Below, one piece after another: positions 34,778-43,423 of a stretch of 50,992 nt of DNA; position 1 is the stretch's first letter, and each line of letters starts with the position of its first letter. The position numbers were made by a program, and so were the translations under genes. The notes beneath the pieces are model-generated. The model saw only the letters and a program-made list of their open reading frames with translations. It searched no databases and was not told where the DNA came from. The stretch covers positions 1 through 50,992 of the forward strand of contig CAMVDK010000001.1 of assembly GCA_947166165.1 (NCBI GenBank). Reading direction: 5' to 3'. This stretch comes from an uncultured Porphyromonadaceae bacterium. Lineage in GTDB: Bacteria > Bacteroidota > Bacteroidia > Bacteroidales > Muribaculaceae.

Positions 34778-35101
34778 TCAGCCGGCGATGGGCACCGAAA
34801 TCAGGTGGAGCAGGTCGCCCGAGAGCACGTTGTAGTCCTCGAGGATGAGCTCGCGGCCATACTCGTCCTCGTAGTCGAGGATGGTGAGGTCGTCGTCATC
34901 GAGCCCGAGCAGATACTGCACGGGGTTGCCGCCGCCGTCCATTTTGGGCAGCTCAAACACGTTGACGATGCTTTCCACTTGTTCGCGGAGCGACTTGTAG
35001 GGGTCTTGGATTTTGATTTCCACTTCTTCGTACTCGCTTCCGTCGATGGTGAGCCGGATGATGAAGTCACCTTCGTGCAGGTCAGACATATTGTCAATCA
35101 T
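34778..35101 (-). CDS. Ubiquitin-like beta-grasp protein
   Basis: 107 residues (103 if the second ATG at 35089 is used). The pattern of strands and one helix (FIIRLTIDG, VEIKI, SLREQVESIVNVFEL, YLLGLDDDDLTILDYEDEYG, ILEDYNVLSGDLLHLISVP) fits a ubiquitin fold of the YukD/EsaB-like type. It ends in Ile-Ala-Gly rather than Gly-Gly, with a bare terminal Gly, so it could be activated without trimming. It is very acidic. The E2 is the next gene and the E1 and JAB are in the same run, which makes it the likely modifier. A structural or chaperone role, as for YukD in type VII secretion, is the main alternative. Confidence 0.78.
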   Translation of the reverse strand: MIDNMSDLHEGDFIIRLTIDGSEYEEVEIKIQDPYKSLREQVESIVNVFELPKMDGGGNPVQYLLGLDDDDLTILDYEDEYGRELILEDYNVLSGDLLHLISVPIAG

Positions 35102-35161
35102 AATGATGCTATTTAAAAGTTGTTATTGATTAATCGTGTGGTTGGTGCTCGCGATGGGGGC

Positions 35162-36028
35162 CTACTGGATGCGTCCGCCTTTGAGGTAGAACAGCTGGTG
35201 CATGTAGTAGAAGTCGGTCTGCTCGTCGCCGGAGAGCTTGATGGCGTGCTGCTCGTTGTCGGGCTCCAGGGGGTTGTAGTGGTCGGTGTAGAGCCAGGCG
35301 TCGGAGCAGTTGGCCAGCGCCGAGAAGAGCATGCGGTCGTCCGGGCCCGTGAGCCGGCGGGTGATCTCGGTGCGGTATTTCCCGTTGCTGTCGGGCAAGG
35401 TTTTCGACCGGCCTTTGTCGAAGTCTATGCGATAACTGTTGGGCTGCTCGTCGGCCGCGGCCATGATGGGCAGGTAGTCGATTTGCAGCACTAGGCATTC
35501 GTTGGGCATTGTGATGGAGTCGGTCCAGAAGCGGATGCACAGCTCGGGCGTGTCGATGGTGCCGTCGACGTTTTTGTTGATTCTGAAGAACACCACTGCC
35601 GGCCTGCTGGTGCAGGTGTCGACGCTGGCGGGCTGGAAGTGCCATTCCGACTCGGCGATGCGCTCCATGAGCTCGTCTTGCGTTTCCGCCACGCTGATTT
35701 CGTCGTCGAGCGGGTAGCGTTCCCTCCACGTCTTGTATTGGTCGCCGTAGCTCACATTCATGGCGTCGATTAGCGAATCGGACGCCTGGCGGTTCTTGAT
35801 TCGCAGGTTGGTTTCTTCCCCTTTCTGGTAGCCCACCGAGTTTTCGTAGCCTTTCCCTTTTTTCTGTTTGTCGGGCTTGGCGTTTTCCTTTTCGGGCTTG
35901 GGGCAGTTGCACGTTTGGCAAGTGCATTGGCAGCCGCAGTTGGTGGCGGGCTGGCTTTGGGCGCTGGCGGCGGGCGCGAGCAGGGCGGAGGCCGCGAGCA
36001 GGGTGAGCAGGGTGAGCGTTGGTTTCAT
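35162..36028 (-). CDS. Exported protein with metallothionein-like Cys cluster
   Basis: 288 residues, not recognised. A signal peptide (LLTLLAASALLAPAASA) is directly followed by six cysteines in twelve residues, C31-x-C-x-C-x-C-x2-C-x-C42, then a Lys-rich stretch and a globular domain of about 230 residues (EISVAETQDELMERIAESEWHF, KTLPDSNGKYRTEITRRLTG). The Cys knot at the mature N-terminus may bind metal or be disulfide-bonded. No lipobox is clear, although C31 near the cleavage site leaves lipid attachment possible. It lies between the DUF2931 gene and the Ubl gene. Confidence 0.65.
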   Translation of the reverse strand: MKPTLTLLTLLAASALLAPAASAQSQPATNCGCQCTCQTCNCPKPEKENAKPDKQKKGKGYENSVGYQKGEETNLRIKNRQASDSLIDAMNVSYGDQYKTWRERYPLDDEISVAETQDELMERIAESEWHFQPASVDTCTSRPAVVFFRINKNVDGTIDTPELCIRFWTDSITMPNECLVLQIDYLPIMAAADEQPNSYRIDFDKGRSKTLPDSNGKYRTEITRRLTGPDDRMLFSALANCSDAWLYTDHYNPLEPDNEQHAIKLSGDEQTDFYYMHQLFYLKGGRIQ

Positions 36029-36060
36029 GTTCGTCGGTGTTTTGGAGATGAGAGTGAAGT

Positions 36061-37125
36061 TCACCATACCCAGGCTCCACTGGGCTGGCGGTAGTTGGCG
36101 CTGCGGTGGTGCTCGAACTGGTTTTTGAACACGATGAGCTGGAAGCACTCTTCGTCGATGAGCACGGGTTGCTGGAGTCCGTAGCGCATGAGTGCGAGTT
36201 CGTAGTGGTGCTTGTCGGGGTCGAAGTGCAGCAGCAGGTCGACGCGCGAATCGCGGTGGGCACCGTAGATTCTGGCGAAGATGGGCGCGAGGAGCTCGGC
36301 GTCGAGCCAGAAGTAGGCGGTCCACTCGCTGCTTAGGTTGTGCCAGGCCACGGCGATGCGCTCGGGCATGCCGGCCATGTGGTGGCGCGTGAGCGTGTCG
36401 TCGTGCAGGCGGTGCAGGGTGCCGTCGGTGCAGGCGATGTGCAGGTGGTCGAGCTCGTGGGGCGCGTCGTCGTCGGTGGCGGTGTGTGGCTGCCAGCGTG
36501 GGTCGCCGTCGGGCCGCCAATGCTCGAAAAGGGGCATCAGGCGGTAGCAGTACTGCGCCATGAGCCGGTCGAACAGGTTGCGGGGCGGCAGGCCGTTCAG
36601 GCGCAGGTTGTGGCACACGCGGGTGTCGTTGTTGATGTAGAAGTCGCAGTTCTCGTCGAGCGTCGTGGTGGGGTTGCCGGGCATGAAGCGGGCCATGTCG
36701 ACCTCGGCAGGCTCGCCCTGCAGCCAGCACACGAGCACAGCTTTGTTGGCTCCCCGCAGCCACAGGGCCACCTGTCCGTAGGGCGCCATGCCCACCACGA
36801 TGTGGGTGAACAGCGGCTCGCCGGTGTCGGGGTCGGAGAGTTGCCACAATTCCTCCATGCGTTCCGTGGGCAGGTCGGCCTCAAGGCTGTAGAACTGCCG
36901 CTCCACAATCGAAAGCCACACCATGTCGAGCCGCCGTGGCATGGGAAACAGCTCCTGCTCAAGCAGATGGGAGGAGATGATTTCGCCCCACGCGCCTCTG
37001 TAAGGATACCTCTTCGGCACCTCCAGCGCCTCGTCGGGCTTATACCAGAGCAGGGCAAAAAAGGTGTCGGCCGGCCACAATTCCGGAGCCGAGCCCGAAA
37101 CAAGAATGTTGTACGTTTTTGCCAT
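36061..37125 (-). CDS. DUF2931-family protein (candidate immunity or accessory protein)
   Basis: 354 residues. Family-like blocks include FALLWYKPDEALEVPKRYPYRGAWG, MVWLSIVERQFYSLEADLPTERMEELW and IVVGMAPYGQVALWLRG. DUF2931 has no known enzyme activity and is frequent near T6SS effector genes in Bacteroidota. It starts 24 bases after the DUF2235 lipase, the usual place for an immunity gene. Most DUF2931 proteins are lipoproteins, but no signal peptide is seen in this one, which argues against a periplasmic immunity role and leaves an accessory or chaperone role open. Confidence 0.7.
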   Translation of the reverse strand: MAKTYNILVSGSAPELWPADTFFALLWYKPDEALEVPKRYPYRGAWGEIISSHLLEQELFPMPRRLDMVWLSIVERQFYSLEADLPTERMEELWQLSDPDTGEPLFTHIVVGMAPYGQVALWLRGANKAVLVCWLQGEPAEVDMARFMPGNPTTTLDENCDFYINNDTRVCHNLRLNGLPPRNLFDRLMAQYCYRLMPLFEHWRPDGDPRWQPHTATDDDAPHELDHLHIACTDGTLHRLHDDTLTRHHMAGMPERIAVAWHNLSSEWTAYFWLDAELLAPIFARIYGAHRDSRVDLLLHFDPDKHHYELALMRYGLQQPVLIDEECFQLIVFKNQFEHHRSANYRQPSGAWVW

Positions 37126-37149
37126 CGGTTAAGCGTTTTGATGAGAGGC

Positions 37150-40100
37150 TTATTTGCGATTGCTGACGCCCACGATTCCGGAGTCCTTGAACATGCCGTC
37201 GTGAATCTGCGGGGCGGTGGGGTCGGCTTCGGTGGCTGGTGTGACCTCGGGTTCGGGCTTTTTCTCGGCGATGTCGGCTCCGCTCACGTGGCAACTGATG
37301 GGCGAGGGGTCCTCGTTGTAGTCGAACATGTAGGCCGATTTCTTGGGCTTGAAATCGCCGTTTCCTGCCGTGTCGCTCGACTTTTCGCCCTTGTAAATGC
37401 GCCGTGCGATGATGGCCTTCTCTTTGTCGAAGATGAACGACGGCCCGTTGACGAGTTCGTTGTCGGCTGCACTTGCCATTTGCTCGTTCATGGAGAAGTG
37501 CAGGTATTTGCATCTCAGTCGGCGGTATTCGGCATCGTATTTTGGCACGCAGAAGTGCCGTCCGGTGGACATGACTTTGCCTTTGAGCGACTCGTAGAAG
37601 CTCTGCAGATCGTTTGGAATCGTAGAGAACTGCGGCGGGATTTCGTCGAACGCTTGGGCGGCCTTCATGCAGGCCCACTGCTGCATGAGTTTCAGCGGCA
37701 GATTGCTGTAGCCGGGGGCGGCATACTTGTAGAGACCGATGTTCTCACGCTCCCAGTTGCCGAAAATCTTGGTTTTGTTGATGATGATGGTTTCGCCCCG
37801 GTCGATGACCTCTTGTTTGGCCCGTCCGTTCCAGGTTTTTTCCTCGGTGGGGGCGGTGTGGTCGCCAATCCATCCCAGCGCATTCATGCTGTCGACGTTC
37901 ACTGGCAGCAGCAGCGTGCTGGTGCTGGTCTTGTCGGCGCATGGGTAGTAATTGTAAAAGACCACATCCTTCCTGATGGGCTCGACCAGGAAAGGCTTCT
38001 TCTCTTCGGTGAAGAGGTCGCCGATGGCCTTGCAGGTGTCGAGCGACTTGTCGAGCGACTGCTTCATGTCGTCGAGCAGGTCGCTCACGCCTTCGTTGAT
38101 GTCGCCTATGACGGTTGCGTTCGGGTCGTTGATGCGTTGCTTGATGTGCTCAATGGCGTGGCCGATGCCCTCGCCCATTTTCTTGCACGATTCGCCTGCC
38201 TTCATGGCTCCCTTGATGGTGTCGACAGTGTCGGAAACGGCCTCTTTGCCCTTTTTGAAGAGGTCGACCACGTCGCTTGCCGAATCGATGTCGTCGGCTT
38301 GATCGATGAACTCCGACACATTCTCGTAGGCCGATTTTCCCGACTTGTAGGTGCCCATGACTTCTTTGACCCCCTCGGCGATTTCCCGGGAGTCGCCGAG
38401 CAGATTTTTGAGTAAATGCCCGCCGGAGTCGCCGCCTTTTGCGTCTCCATCTTTAGCGACGTCGCTTTTAGAGCCACCGGCGTTCTTGATATCGTCGGGC
38501 ACTTCGTCGTTGGTCTGGATGAGCATGTCGCAGAGGCGGTGTGCGGCCGTGTTGCTGTGGTCGATGATGCCTTTCGCGCTGTCGTAGGTCTTCACGGTCG
38601 CGGCCAGTGCGGAGGGAATGCCCACCAGCGCCCCGGCAACCGATGTGGATGCTTCGATTCCCTCGACAACGTCCTTGACCGACTCTACCATTGTCATGGC
38701 CGATTTCACGGCCTTGTAGGTTTCGGTGCCGATTTCGACGGCCAGTTTGATTTTCTCGACCATGTTGGCCAGCACCTCACCGCTGTTGGCCGTGGCTTCG
38801 CAGTTGATGATCTTGAAATTGTCGAGACCGAAACCACAACCACCACCGATGTCGGCATGGCACCCGGGCATGAATATCTCGGTGCCGTTGCCCAGTGAGT
38901 TCTGTATGTCGACCAGCGAGAAGTTGACGCGGTTCTCGTCGAGAGCGCACAGATGCAGCACGGCGTCGGCCTTTTCGGTGGCATACAGTCCGAAGTCGTC
39001 CACATTGCAGTCGTGGTAGATGGACTTTTTCCACTTCTTGAACTCGTCTTCGTCTTTCAACTTGATGGTTTCGGAAACGACGATGTTGAGCGGGTCTCGG
39101 AGCACCCCGATCGAAGCCACGGTGTCGAAGATGCCCAATGTGCGCACGTTCTTGTCGATGATTTTGGAGTTTGAGTCCTCTTTGTGCACGGGAAGGAACT
39201 TGGCGCTGCCGGTGATCATCTCGAAGTCGGCTTTGCTGATTTGGTAGGCCTGGTCGGGATTGATGGCATAGGTGAGCACGCGTGCCGAGGTGGCGCCACG
39301 GCTGAACCCGTAGATGTCGAAGTGGACGTGGATTTCTTCGACACCCGCCTGCGTCTGGTACTTCTCGCAGATGGTTTTGATTCTGCCTGCTATTCGGCGG
39401 CATTTTGCTGTCACGCCGGTGCCTCCGGCGCCGAATCCCAGCCCCCACACTTCGCTTTTCATTTCGCCTAGCCGGCCGGTGGTGGTCATGACCGTGTCCG
39501 ACCCGCTGCCTTCGATGTAGAGCTGATGATGGAACTCCCGCTTGTCGCCGTCTTGCTGCTCGTCTTGCTTGGTCGAAGTTTTGTAGATGCTGCTCAGAAT
39601 GGCGGGGTTGGTGTAGTTGGCTCCTTGTGCGAACGAGAACATGCCGCTTTTACGTCCAGGCATGAGACTCTGTTCGAAGAATCCCCGTTTCTGGGTGGGG
39701 TCGGCCATCTGGTCGAGCCGCTTGCTTAATTCACCTTTGCCGATTTTCTTGAAAAAGCCGTCGCTTTCTTGTATCCGGGTGTCCTGCGAGAGCGACGACC
39801 AGTTGTAGTCGTCGTTGTCGGCCACGGTGGTCTTGTCGAACGAAGCGTCGGCCGTCGTGGCAGAGCCGTAGATCCGGTCAAGCTCCGAGACGGTGAAAAT
39901 CTTCTTCTCGTCGCCGGTCATGAGGTCGCCCGCCTGGTTGCGGTCGAGCGTGAGGAAAGCCTCGAAGCTGTTGATGCCGTGCTTCTTCAAGTCCTTGGCG
40001 TGTTTTTTGTAGATTTGTTCCCTCCGATAGAATTGCCCCATCATCGACTGCACTTTGTTGTTGTTGGTGCCGTCGAAGAAGATGCCAAAATACAGGTCGA

Positions 40101-40167
40101 TGGTTATCGACTGGCGCTTGTCTTGCTCCGAGGTATTGGGGACGTTGGCGTCGATGACGTTTGCCAT
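37150..40167 (-). CDS. Tle1-like DUF2235 lipase effector
   Basis: 1005 residues. The N-terminal about 450 residues are a DUF2235 alpha/beta hydrolase of the Tle1 phospholipase group: FFDGTNNN near residue 29, nucleophile motif GFSRGA with S289, an IFDTVASIG acidic block and CHADIGGGCGFG with the likely catalytic His (about 435). After it come long amphipathic helices (about 460-720, ALVGIPSALAATVKTYDSAKG) and a C-terminal region of about 280 residues. It should hydrolyse phospholipids of target cells. The gene follows the PAAR-like gene by 42 bases and VgrG, so it is probably loaded on that spike. The C-terminal extension is longer than in typical Tle1 proteins. Confidence 0.87.
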   Translation of the reverse strand: MANVIDANVPNTSEQDKRQSITIDLYFGIFFDGTNNNKVQSMMGQFYRREQIYKKHAKDLKKHGINSFEAFLTLDRNQAGDLMTGDEKKIFTVSELDRIYGSATTADASFDKTTVADNDDYNWSSLSQDTRIQESDGFFKKIGKGELSKRLDQMADPTQKRGFFEQSLMPGRKSGMFSFAQGANYTNPAILSSIYKTSTKQDEQQDGDKREFHHQLYIEGSGSDTVMTTTGRLGEMKSEVWGLGFGAGGTGVTAKCRRIAGRIKTICEKYQTQAGVEEIHVHFDIYGFSRGATSARVLTYAINPDQAYQISKADFEMITGSAKFLPVHKEDSNSKIIDKNVRTLGIFDTVASIGVLRDPLNIVVSETIKLKDEDEFKKWKKSIYHDCNVDDFGLYATEKADAVLHLCALDENRVNFSLVDIQNSLGNGTEIFMPGCHADIGGGCGFGLDNFKIINCEATANSGEVLANMVEKIKLAVEIGTETYKAVKSAMTMVESVKDVVEGIEASTSVAGALVGIPSALAATVKTYDSAKGIIDHSNTAAHRLCDMLIQTNDEVPDDIKNAGGSKSDVAKDGDAKGGDSGGHLLKNLLGDSREIAEGVKEVMGTYKSGKSAYENVSEFIDQADDIDSASDVVDLFKKGKEAVSDTVDTIKGAMKAGESCKKMGEGIGHAIEHIKQRINDPNATVIGDINEGVSDLLDDMKQSLDKSLDTCKAIGDLFTEEKKPFLVEPIRKDVVFYNYYPCADKTSTSTLLLPVNVDSMNALGWIGDHTAPTEEKTWNGRAKQEVIDRGETIIINKTKIFGNWERENIGLYKYAAPGYSNLPLKLMQQWACMKAAQAFDEIPPQFSTIPNDLQSFYESLKGKVMSTGRHFCVPKYDAEYRRLRCKYLHFSMNEQMASAADNELVNGPSFIFDKEKAIIARRIYKGEKSSDTAGNGDFKPKKSAYMFDYNEDPSPISCHVSGADIAEKKPEPEVTPATEADPTAPQIHDGMFKDSGIVGVSNRK

Positions 40168-40209
40168 GGCGGTGAATGGTGTTTGTGGCAGGCGGCGATT
40201 GTGGGGGTG

Positions 40210-40638
40210 TTATTTGTTGAATCGCTGCTTGCTCTCTTTGTTCACATACTGCGTGCCTTCGGCCACTTGGCCGTCTTGCTCGATGGTGATCACTCCGCCC
40301 CACTGGCACATGCATTTGCAACTCTTGAGTAGCGCGGGGGCGTTCTGCACCAGATAGTCGGTTTTGCCGGGAATCCAAGGGCCGGTGGTGCCCGGAATGC
40401 AGGGCATGGGCGTGAGGGTGCCCATGGCTTCGGAGGTGGCCGTGCCGGTGGGCGGGTAGGTCACCGTTTGGCAAGGGCCGAAACTGGGGATGTTGGCGAG
40501 GGGCTGGTAGTCCATGATGTTGGCCATCAGTTGTCCTGCCAGCCACACGGTGCGGTCGGGGAGCACCACAAGCCGGGCGGGCATCGACCCGAAGGTGCAC
40601 TTCATCACAGCACCGGCACAAACGTAAGAGTCAGGCAT
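40210..40638 (-). CDS. PAAR-like spike-tip protein (DUF4280)
   Basis: 142 residues. The DUF4280 family caps the VgrG trimer like PAAR. Typical features: YVCAGAVMKCTFGSMPARLVVLP at the start, repeated Pro/Gly-rich strands (PSFGPCQTV, PMPCIPGTTGPWIPG) and CKCMCQWGGVITI near the end; the cysteines probably bind the tip metal. It sits between vgrG and the lipase effector and likely joins the two. Confidence 0.9.
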   Translation of the reverse strand: MPDSYVCAGAVMKCTFGSMPARLVVLPDRTVWLAGQLMANIMDYQPLANIPSFGPCQTVTYPPTGTATSEAMGTLTPMPCIPGTTGPWIPGKTDYLVQNAPALLKSCKCMCQWGGVITIEQDGQVAEGTQYVNKESKQRFNK

Positions 40639-40683
40639 ACGAATAGGGTTGAATTGCGGCCACCAAGCGGCCTTCTTTATGCA

Positions 40684-42699
40684 TTAGTTCACCTTCACCA
40701 TGGCGGCCTTGATGTCGATTTTGCTGCCGGCGTTGAGGGCCATGTCGTTCTGGGCCTTGGCGTGGTGGGTGGTGGAGTATTCCATGAGTTTCTGCTGCGC
40801 CTCGACGCGGATGTCCTCGGCGGTGACCTGCAGTTTGTGCTTGACCTGCTCGTCCTTGTTGTCGTCGACCTTGACAAACTGGTTCTCGGTCACGGTGAGC
40901 GAGTCGTTGCGGTCGATGCTCGTGGAGCGGTCGTGGCCGGCGTGCTCGCGGATGTCGTTGTCGGCGGTGCGCTGCATGTCGTGGCTGGCGGCGATGAAGA
41001 TGTCGTTGTCGGCGCTGGCGTTGATGTCGTGGCCGGCGTGCATGATGATGTCGTGCTTGGCATAGAGCTCGATGTTGCCCGTCGACTCGAGTTTGATGAG
41101 TTTCTTGTCGGTGGAGAAGGTGAGGATGTAGTTCTCCTTGCCGTGGTCGTAGATGCGGATGTATCCGCCCTGCCCCTGATCCCAGATTTCGACGGTGTGT
41201 CCGTTGCGCGTGCGAATGGCCTTGACCTGGTTGTCGCCGGGCAGCCAGGCGCTGTCGGGGTTGCCGGGGCCGTTGTATAGGGTGCCGCTCACGTAGGGCC
41301 GCTCGGCGTTGCCGCCCTCGAAGTCGACCATCACCTCCTCGCCGATTTCGGGGATGAAACTGAAGCCCTTGCCTCCGCCGGCATAGGGCTGGGCGATGCG
41401 CAGCCAGGGCGTCTGCATGTTGCCGTCTTGCTGGGCCTGCCAGTCGAACTGCACGCGCACACGTCCGAGCGAGTTGGGGTCTTCGTTGTCGGTGACGCGA
41501 GCGCGGCACGAGGGTGCCACGGCATAGACGTCGGTGTTGCTGTACGGGGGCCAGTCGCACTTGCTGGGGATGCCGGTGAAGGCGTTGCTGTACACGCGAC
41601 TGTCGTCGAAGTTGTGCACCAGCGCAGTGATGAGGATTTCGTCCTGCTGCACCTCGCTGTGCCCCGAGAGCGAGTAGTCGGTGATGTAGTTGTCGCGCAC
41701 CACGAGAATGCCGCCCAGGCGCAGGTGCGAACTGTAGGTGTTGCCGGAGTAGGTCACCATGCCGGCTTTCTCGCCGCGTGCCTGCGTCTTGGTGGAGATG
41801 TCGAGGATGGTCTTGCGCCCGTCGTCGTCGGCATAGCCTCCCGACTGCAGGTGCTGCACGGTGACCTTCGACATGCGCTGCTGCGAGGCCTCGAAGGTGC
41901 GGTCGCTCAGGCTGTTGTAGGAGCGCTGCATCTCGGGCAGCCCTTCGCGCAACTCGCTGTCGAAGGCGTTGTAGGACGAGGCCACGTGCTGGAACTCGAC
42001 GTGCTCCATGCGCAACTCCACGTGGTAACTGGGAATGTCCTGGCCGGGGTAGGTGAGCATGACCTGGTCTTGCTCCACGAGATTGCCGAACACCAGTTGC
42101 CGCCCGTCGTGGTAGAACCACTCGCCGTAGCGCTGCGCCAGCCGGCGCAGGAACTGATAGTTGGTCTCGTTATACTGCACACAGTAGGGAATCACCTCGG
42201 TGTAGTGCGGGTTGACGGTGGTCTCCATTTCGCCGGCGTAGTCGCTCAGCACGTCGTCGACGATGTCTTTGAGCGTCATCATTTCAAACGACTTGCAGGT
42301 GGGGTTGTCGTTGAGTAGCGCGTCGTGGCTGTGCGCCTGGATGCTGATGTTGAACTCAGTGCCCGAGCGGCTGCCGGTGGCCGAGAGGATGATGCCCTTG
42401 AACTCGACCTCGGCGGTCTTGTCGCCGCTGGAGCCCAGCGACTCCTGCTCGATGTTCTCGGTCTCGAGCGAGAGGGTGATGTCCTTGCCGATGATTTGTC
42501 CGCACACGTCGAACTGCACCTCCTGCATATGCTCTTCGGGACCTCGGTGCAGCAGCATGGAGAGCGCCGAAGGTTGCAGCAGTTGCTCGGTGAGCGAGAA
42601 ACTCTCCATGTGGTAGGGGATGCCGCCTATTTCGATGTCGAACTCGTGCGACTGTGTGCCGTCGATCGACACCTTGATGCTCTTGATGGAAATTGACAC
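40684..42699 (-). CDS. tssI: T6SS spike protein VgrG (TssI)
   Basis: 671 residues. The gp27-like base (about 1-370) includes NETNYQFLRRLAQRYGEWFYHDG; the gp5 OB-fold follows (RARVTDNEDPNSLGRVRVQFDWQ, about 390-450); then a long beta-helix of short repeats with AGHDINASADNDIF-type units, ending in helical HHAKAQNDMALNAG. The trimer forms the puncturing spike. No fused effector domain is seen. tssD lies 101 bases upstream and the PAAR-like gene 45 bases downstream. Confidence 0.95.
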   Translation of the reverse strand: MSISIKSIKVSIDGTQSHEFDIEIGGIPYHMESFSLTEQLLQPSALSMLLHRGPEEHMQEVQFDVCGQIIGKDITLSLETENIEQESLGSSGDKTAEVEFKGIILSATGSRSGTEFNISIQAHSHDALLNDNPTCKSFEMMTLKDIVDDVLSDYAGEMETTVNPHYTEVIPYCVQYNETNYQFLRRLAQRYGEWFYHDGRQLVFGNLVEQDQVMLTYPGQDIPSYHVELRMEHVEFQHVASSYNAFDSELREGLPEMQRSYNSLSDRTFEASQQRMSKVTVQHLQSGGYADDDGRKTILDISTKTQARGEKAGMVTYSGNTYSSHLRLGGILVVRDNYITDYSLSGHSEVQQDEILITALVHNFDDSRVYSNAFTGIPSKCDWPPYSNTDVYAVAPSCRARVTDNEDPNSLGRVRVQFDWQAQQDGNMQTPWLRIAQPYAGGGKGFSFIPEIGEEVMVDFEGGNAERPYVSGTLYNGPGNPDSAWLPGDNQVKAIRTRNGHTVEIWDQGQGGYIRIYDHGKENYILTFSTDKKLIKLESTGNIELYAKHDIIMHAGHDINASADNDIFIAASHDMQRTADNDIREHAGHDRSTSIDRNDSLTVTENQFVKVDDNKDEQVKHKLQVTAEDIRVEAQQKLMEYSTTHHAKAQNDMALNAGSKIDIKAAMVKVN

Positions 42700-42800
42700 G
42701 ACGGGTTAGTTGATGGTTGATAAATGATGGTTCATGTAGCCGGGAGCCAGTCAGCGCGGGTGGGCCTGTCGCCGCCGTAGCGGCTCTCGCGTCAAGCGTC

Positions 42801-43262
42801 TCAGAAGAATCTCTCCTCCACCCACTTCTCGAAGTTGAAGTCAGTGGCCTGCCGCTCGTCCCACTCGTTGAAGAAGATGGCGCTGTCGTTGGCGCCGATG
42901 CGTATGCCCTGGGCGCTGATGGTGAGCGTGGTGTACATCAAGCGGCTGTCGTTGTCGTTGAAGTAGTCCTTGAGCTGGATGCAGTAGGCGTTGGTGAAGG
43001 CCACGGTGCGGTAACTGCGCTTGTTGTTGTTGCTGAACACCACGAAGCGGAACACGCCGGAGTGGACACCGGTTTTGTTGAACATCCACTTGTGGAAGAA
43101 GAGGTCGTCGTCGTTGGTCGACGGGATGACGAAGGTGATGCGTCCGCCCTGCGGGCGCGAGGTGGGCTTGCCGGTGTCGTCGACTTGCTGGCTGAACTCG
43201 TAGGAGCACTCCACCACGCCGTAGGTGCGGCCGGCTATTTTCAGTTTTCCTTGCAGTGCCAT
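42801..43262 (-). CDS. tssD: T6SS tube protein TssD/Hcp 1
   Basis: 153 residues. Hcp forms stacked hexameric rings of the inner tube. The sequence starts MALQGKLKIAGRTYGVVECSYEFSQQVD and ends in an acidic/aromatic tail (NFEKWVEERFF); GRITFVIPSTNDDDLFFHKWM and LTISAQGIRIGAND are family blocks of the Bacteroidota TssD group. It lies just before vgrG and differs strongly from the second Hcp at 43424-43831. Confidence 0.92.
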   Translation of the reverse strand: MALQGKLKIAGRTYGVVECSYEFSQQVDDTGKPTSRPQGGRITFVIPSTNDDDLFFHKWMFNKTGVHSGVFRFVVFSNNNKRSYRTVAFTNAYCIQLKDYFNDNDSRLMYTTLTISAQGIRIGANDSAIFFNEWDERQATDFNFEKWVEERFF

Positions 43263-43346
43263 GATGGGAAGGGGGATTAGACGTTAGCGGTTCGGTGCGC
43301 TGGCGCGCCTTGAGTGGCGGTGCCAGCATGGTTCATGGCCCTCAGG

Positions 43347-43374
43347 GGCACCGCAGCGCGGCGGCTGCGGTGCC
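43347..43374. other. Perfect hairpin between the two tssD genes
   Basis: GGCACCGCAG pairs with CTGCGGTGCC around an 8-base loop in the 161-base gap between the two Hcp genes. No T-run follows on the minus strand. A role in mRNA stability or in setting Hcp levels is possible. Confidence 0.6.
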
Positions 43375-43423
43375 TTCCTGACGGCTCATGGGGTGAGGGT
43401 GTTGTGCCACAGGGCCACTGGAA

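Noticed and set aside
34778..35101. Ubiquitin-like protein as only a YukD/EsaB-type secretion accessory
   Set aside because: No type VII secretion genes are present and E1, E2 and JAB genes lie in the same run, so a modifier role is preferred. The alternative is not excluded.
36061..37125. Firm call of DUF2931 as the immunity protein of the lipase
   Set aside because: Position fits, but no signal peptide is seen and a periplasmic target would need one, so it is kept as a candidate only.
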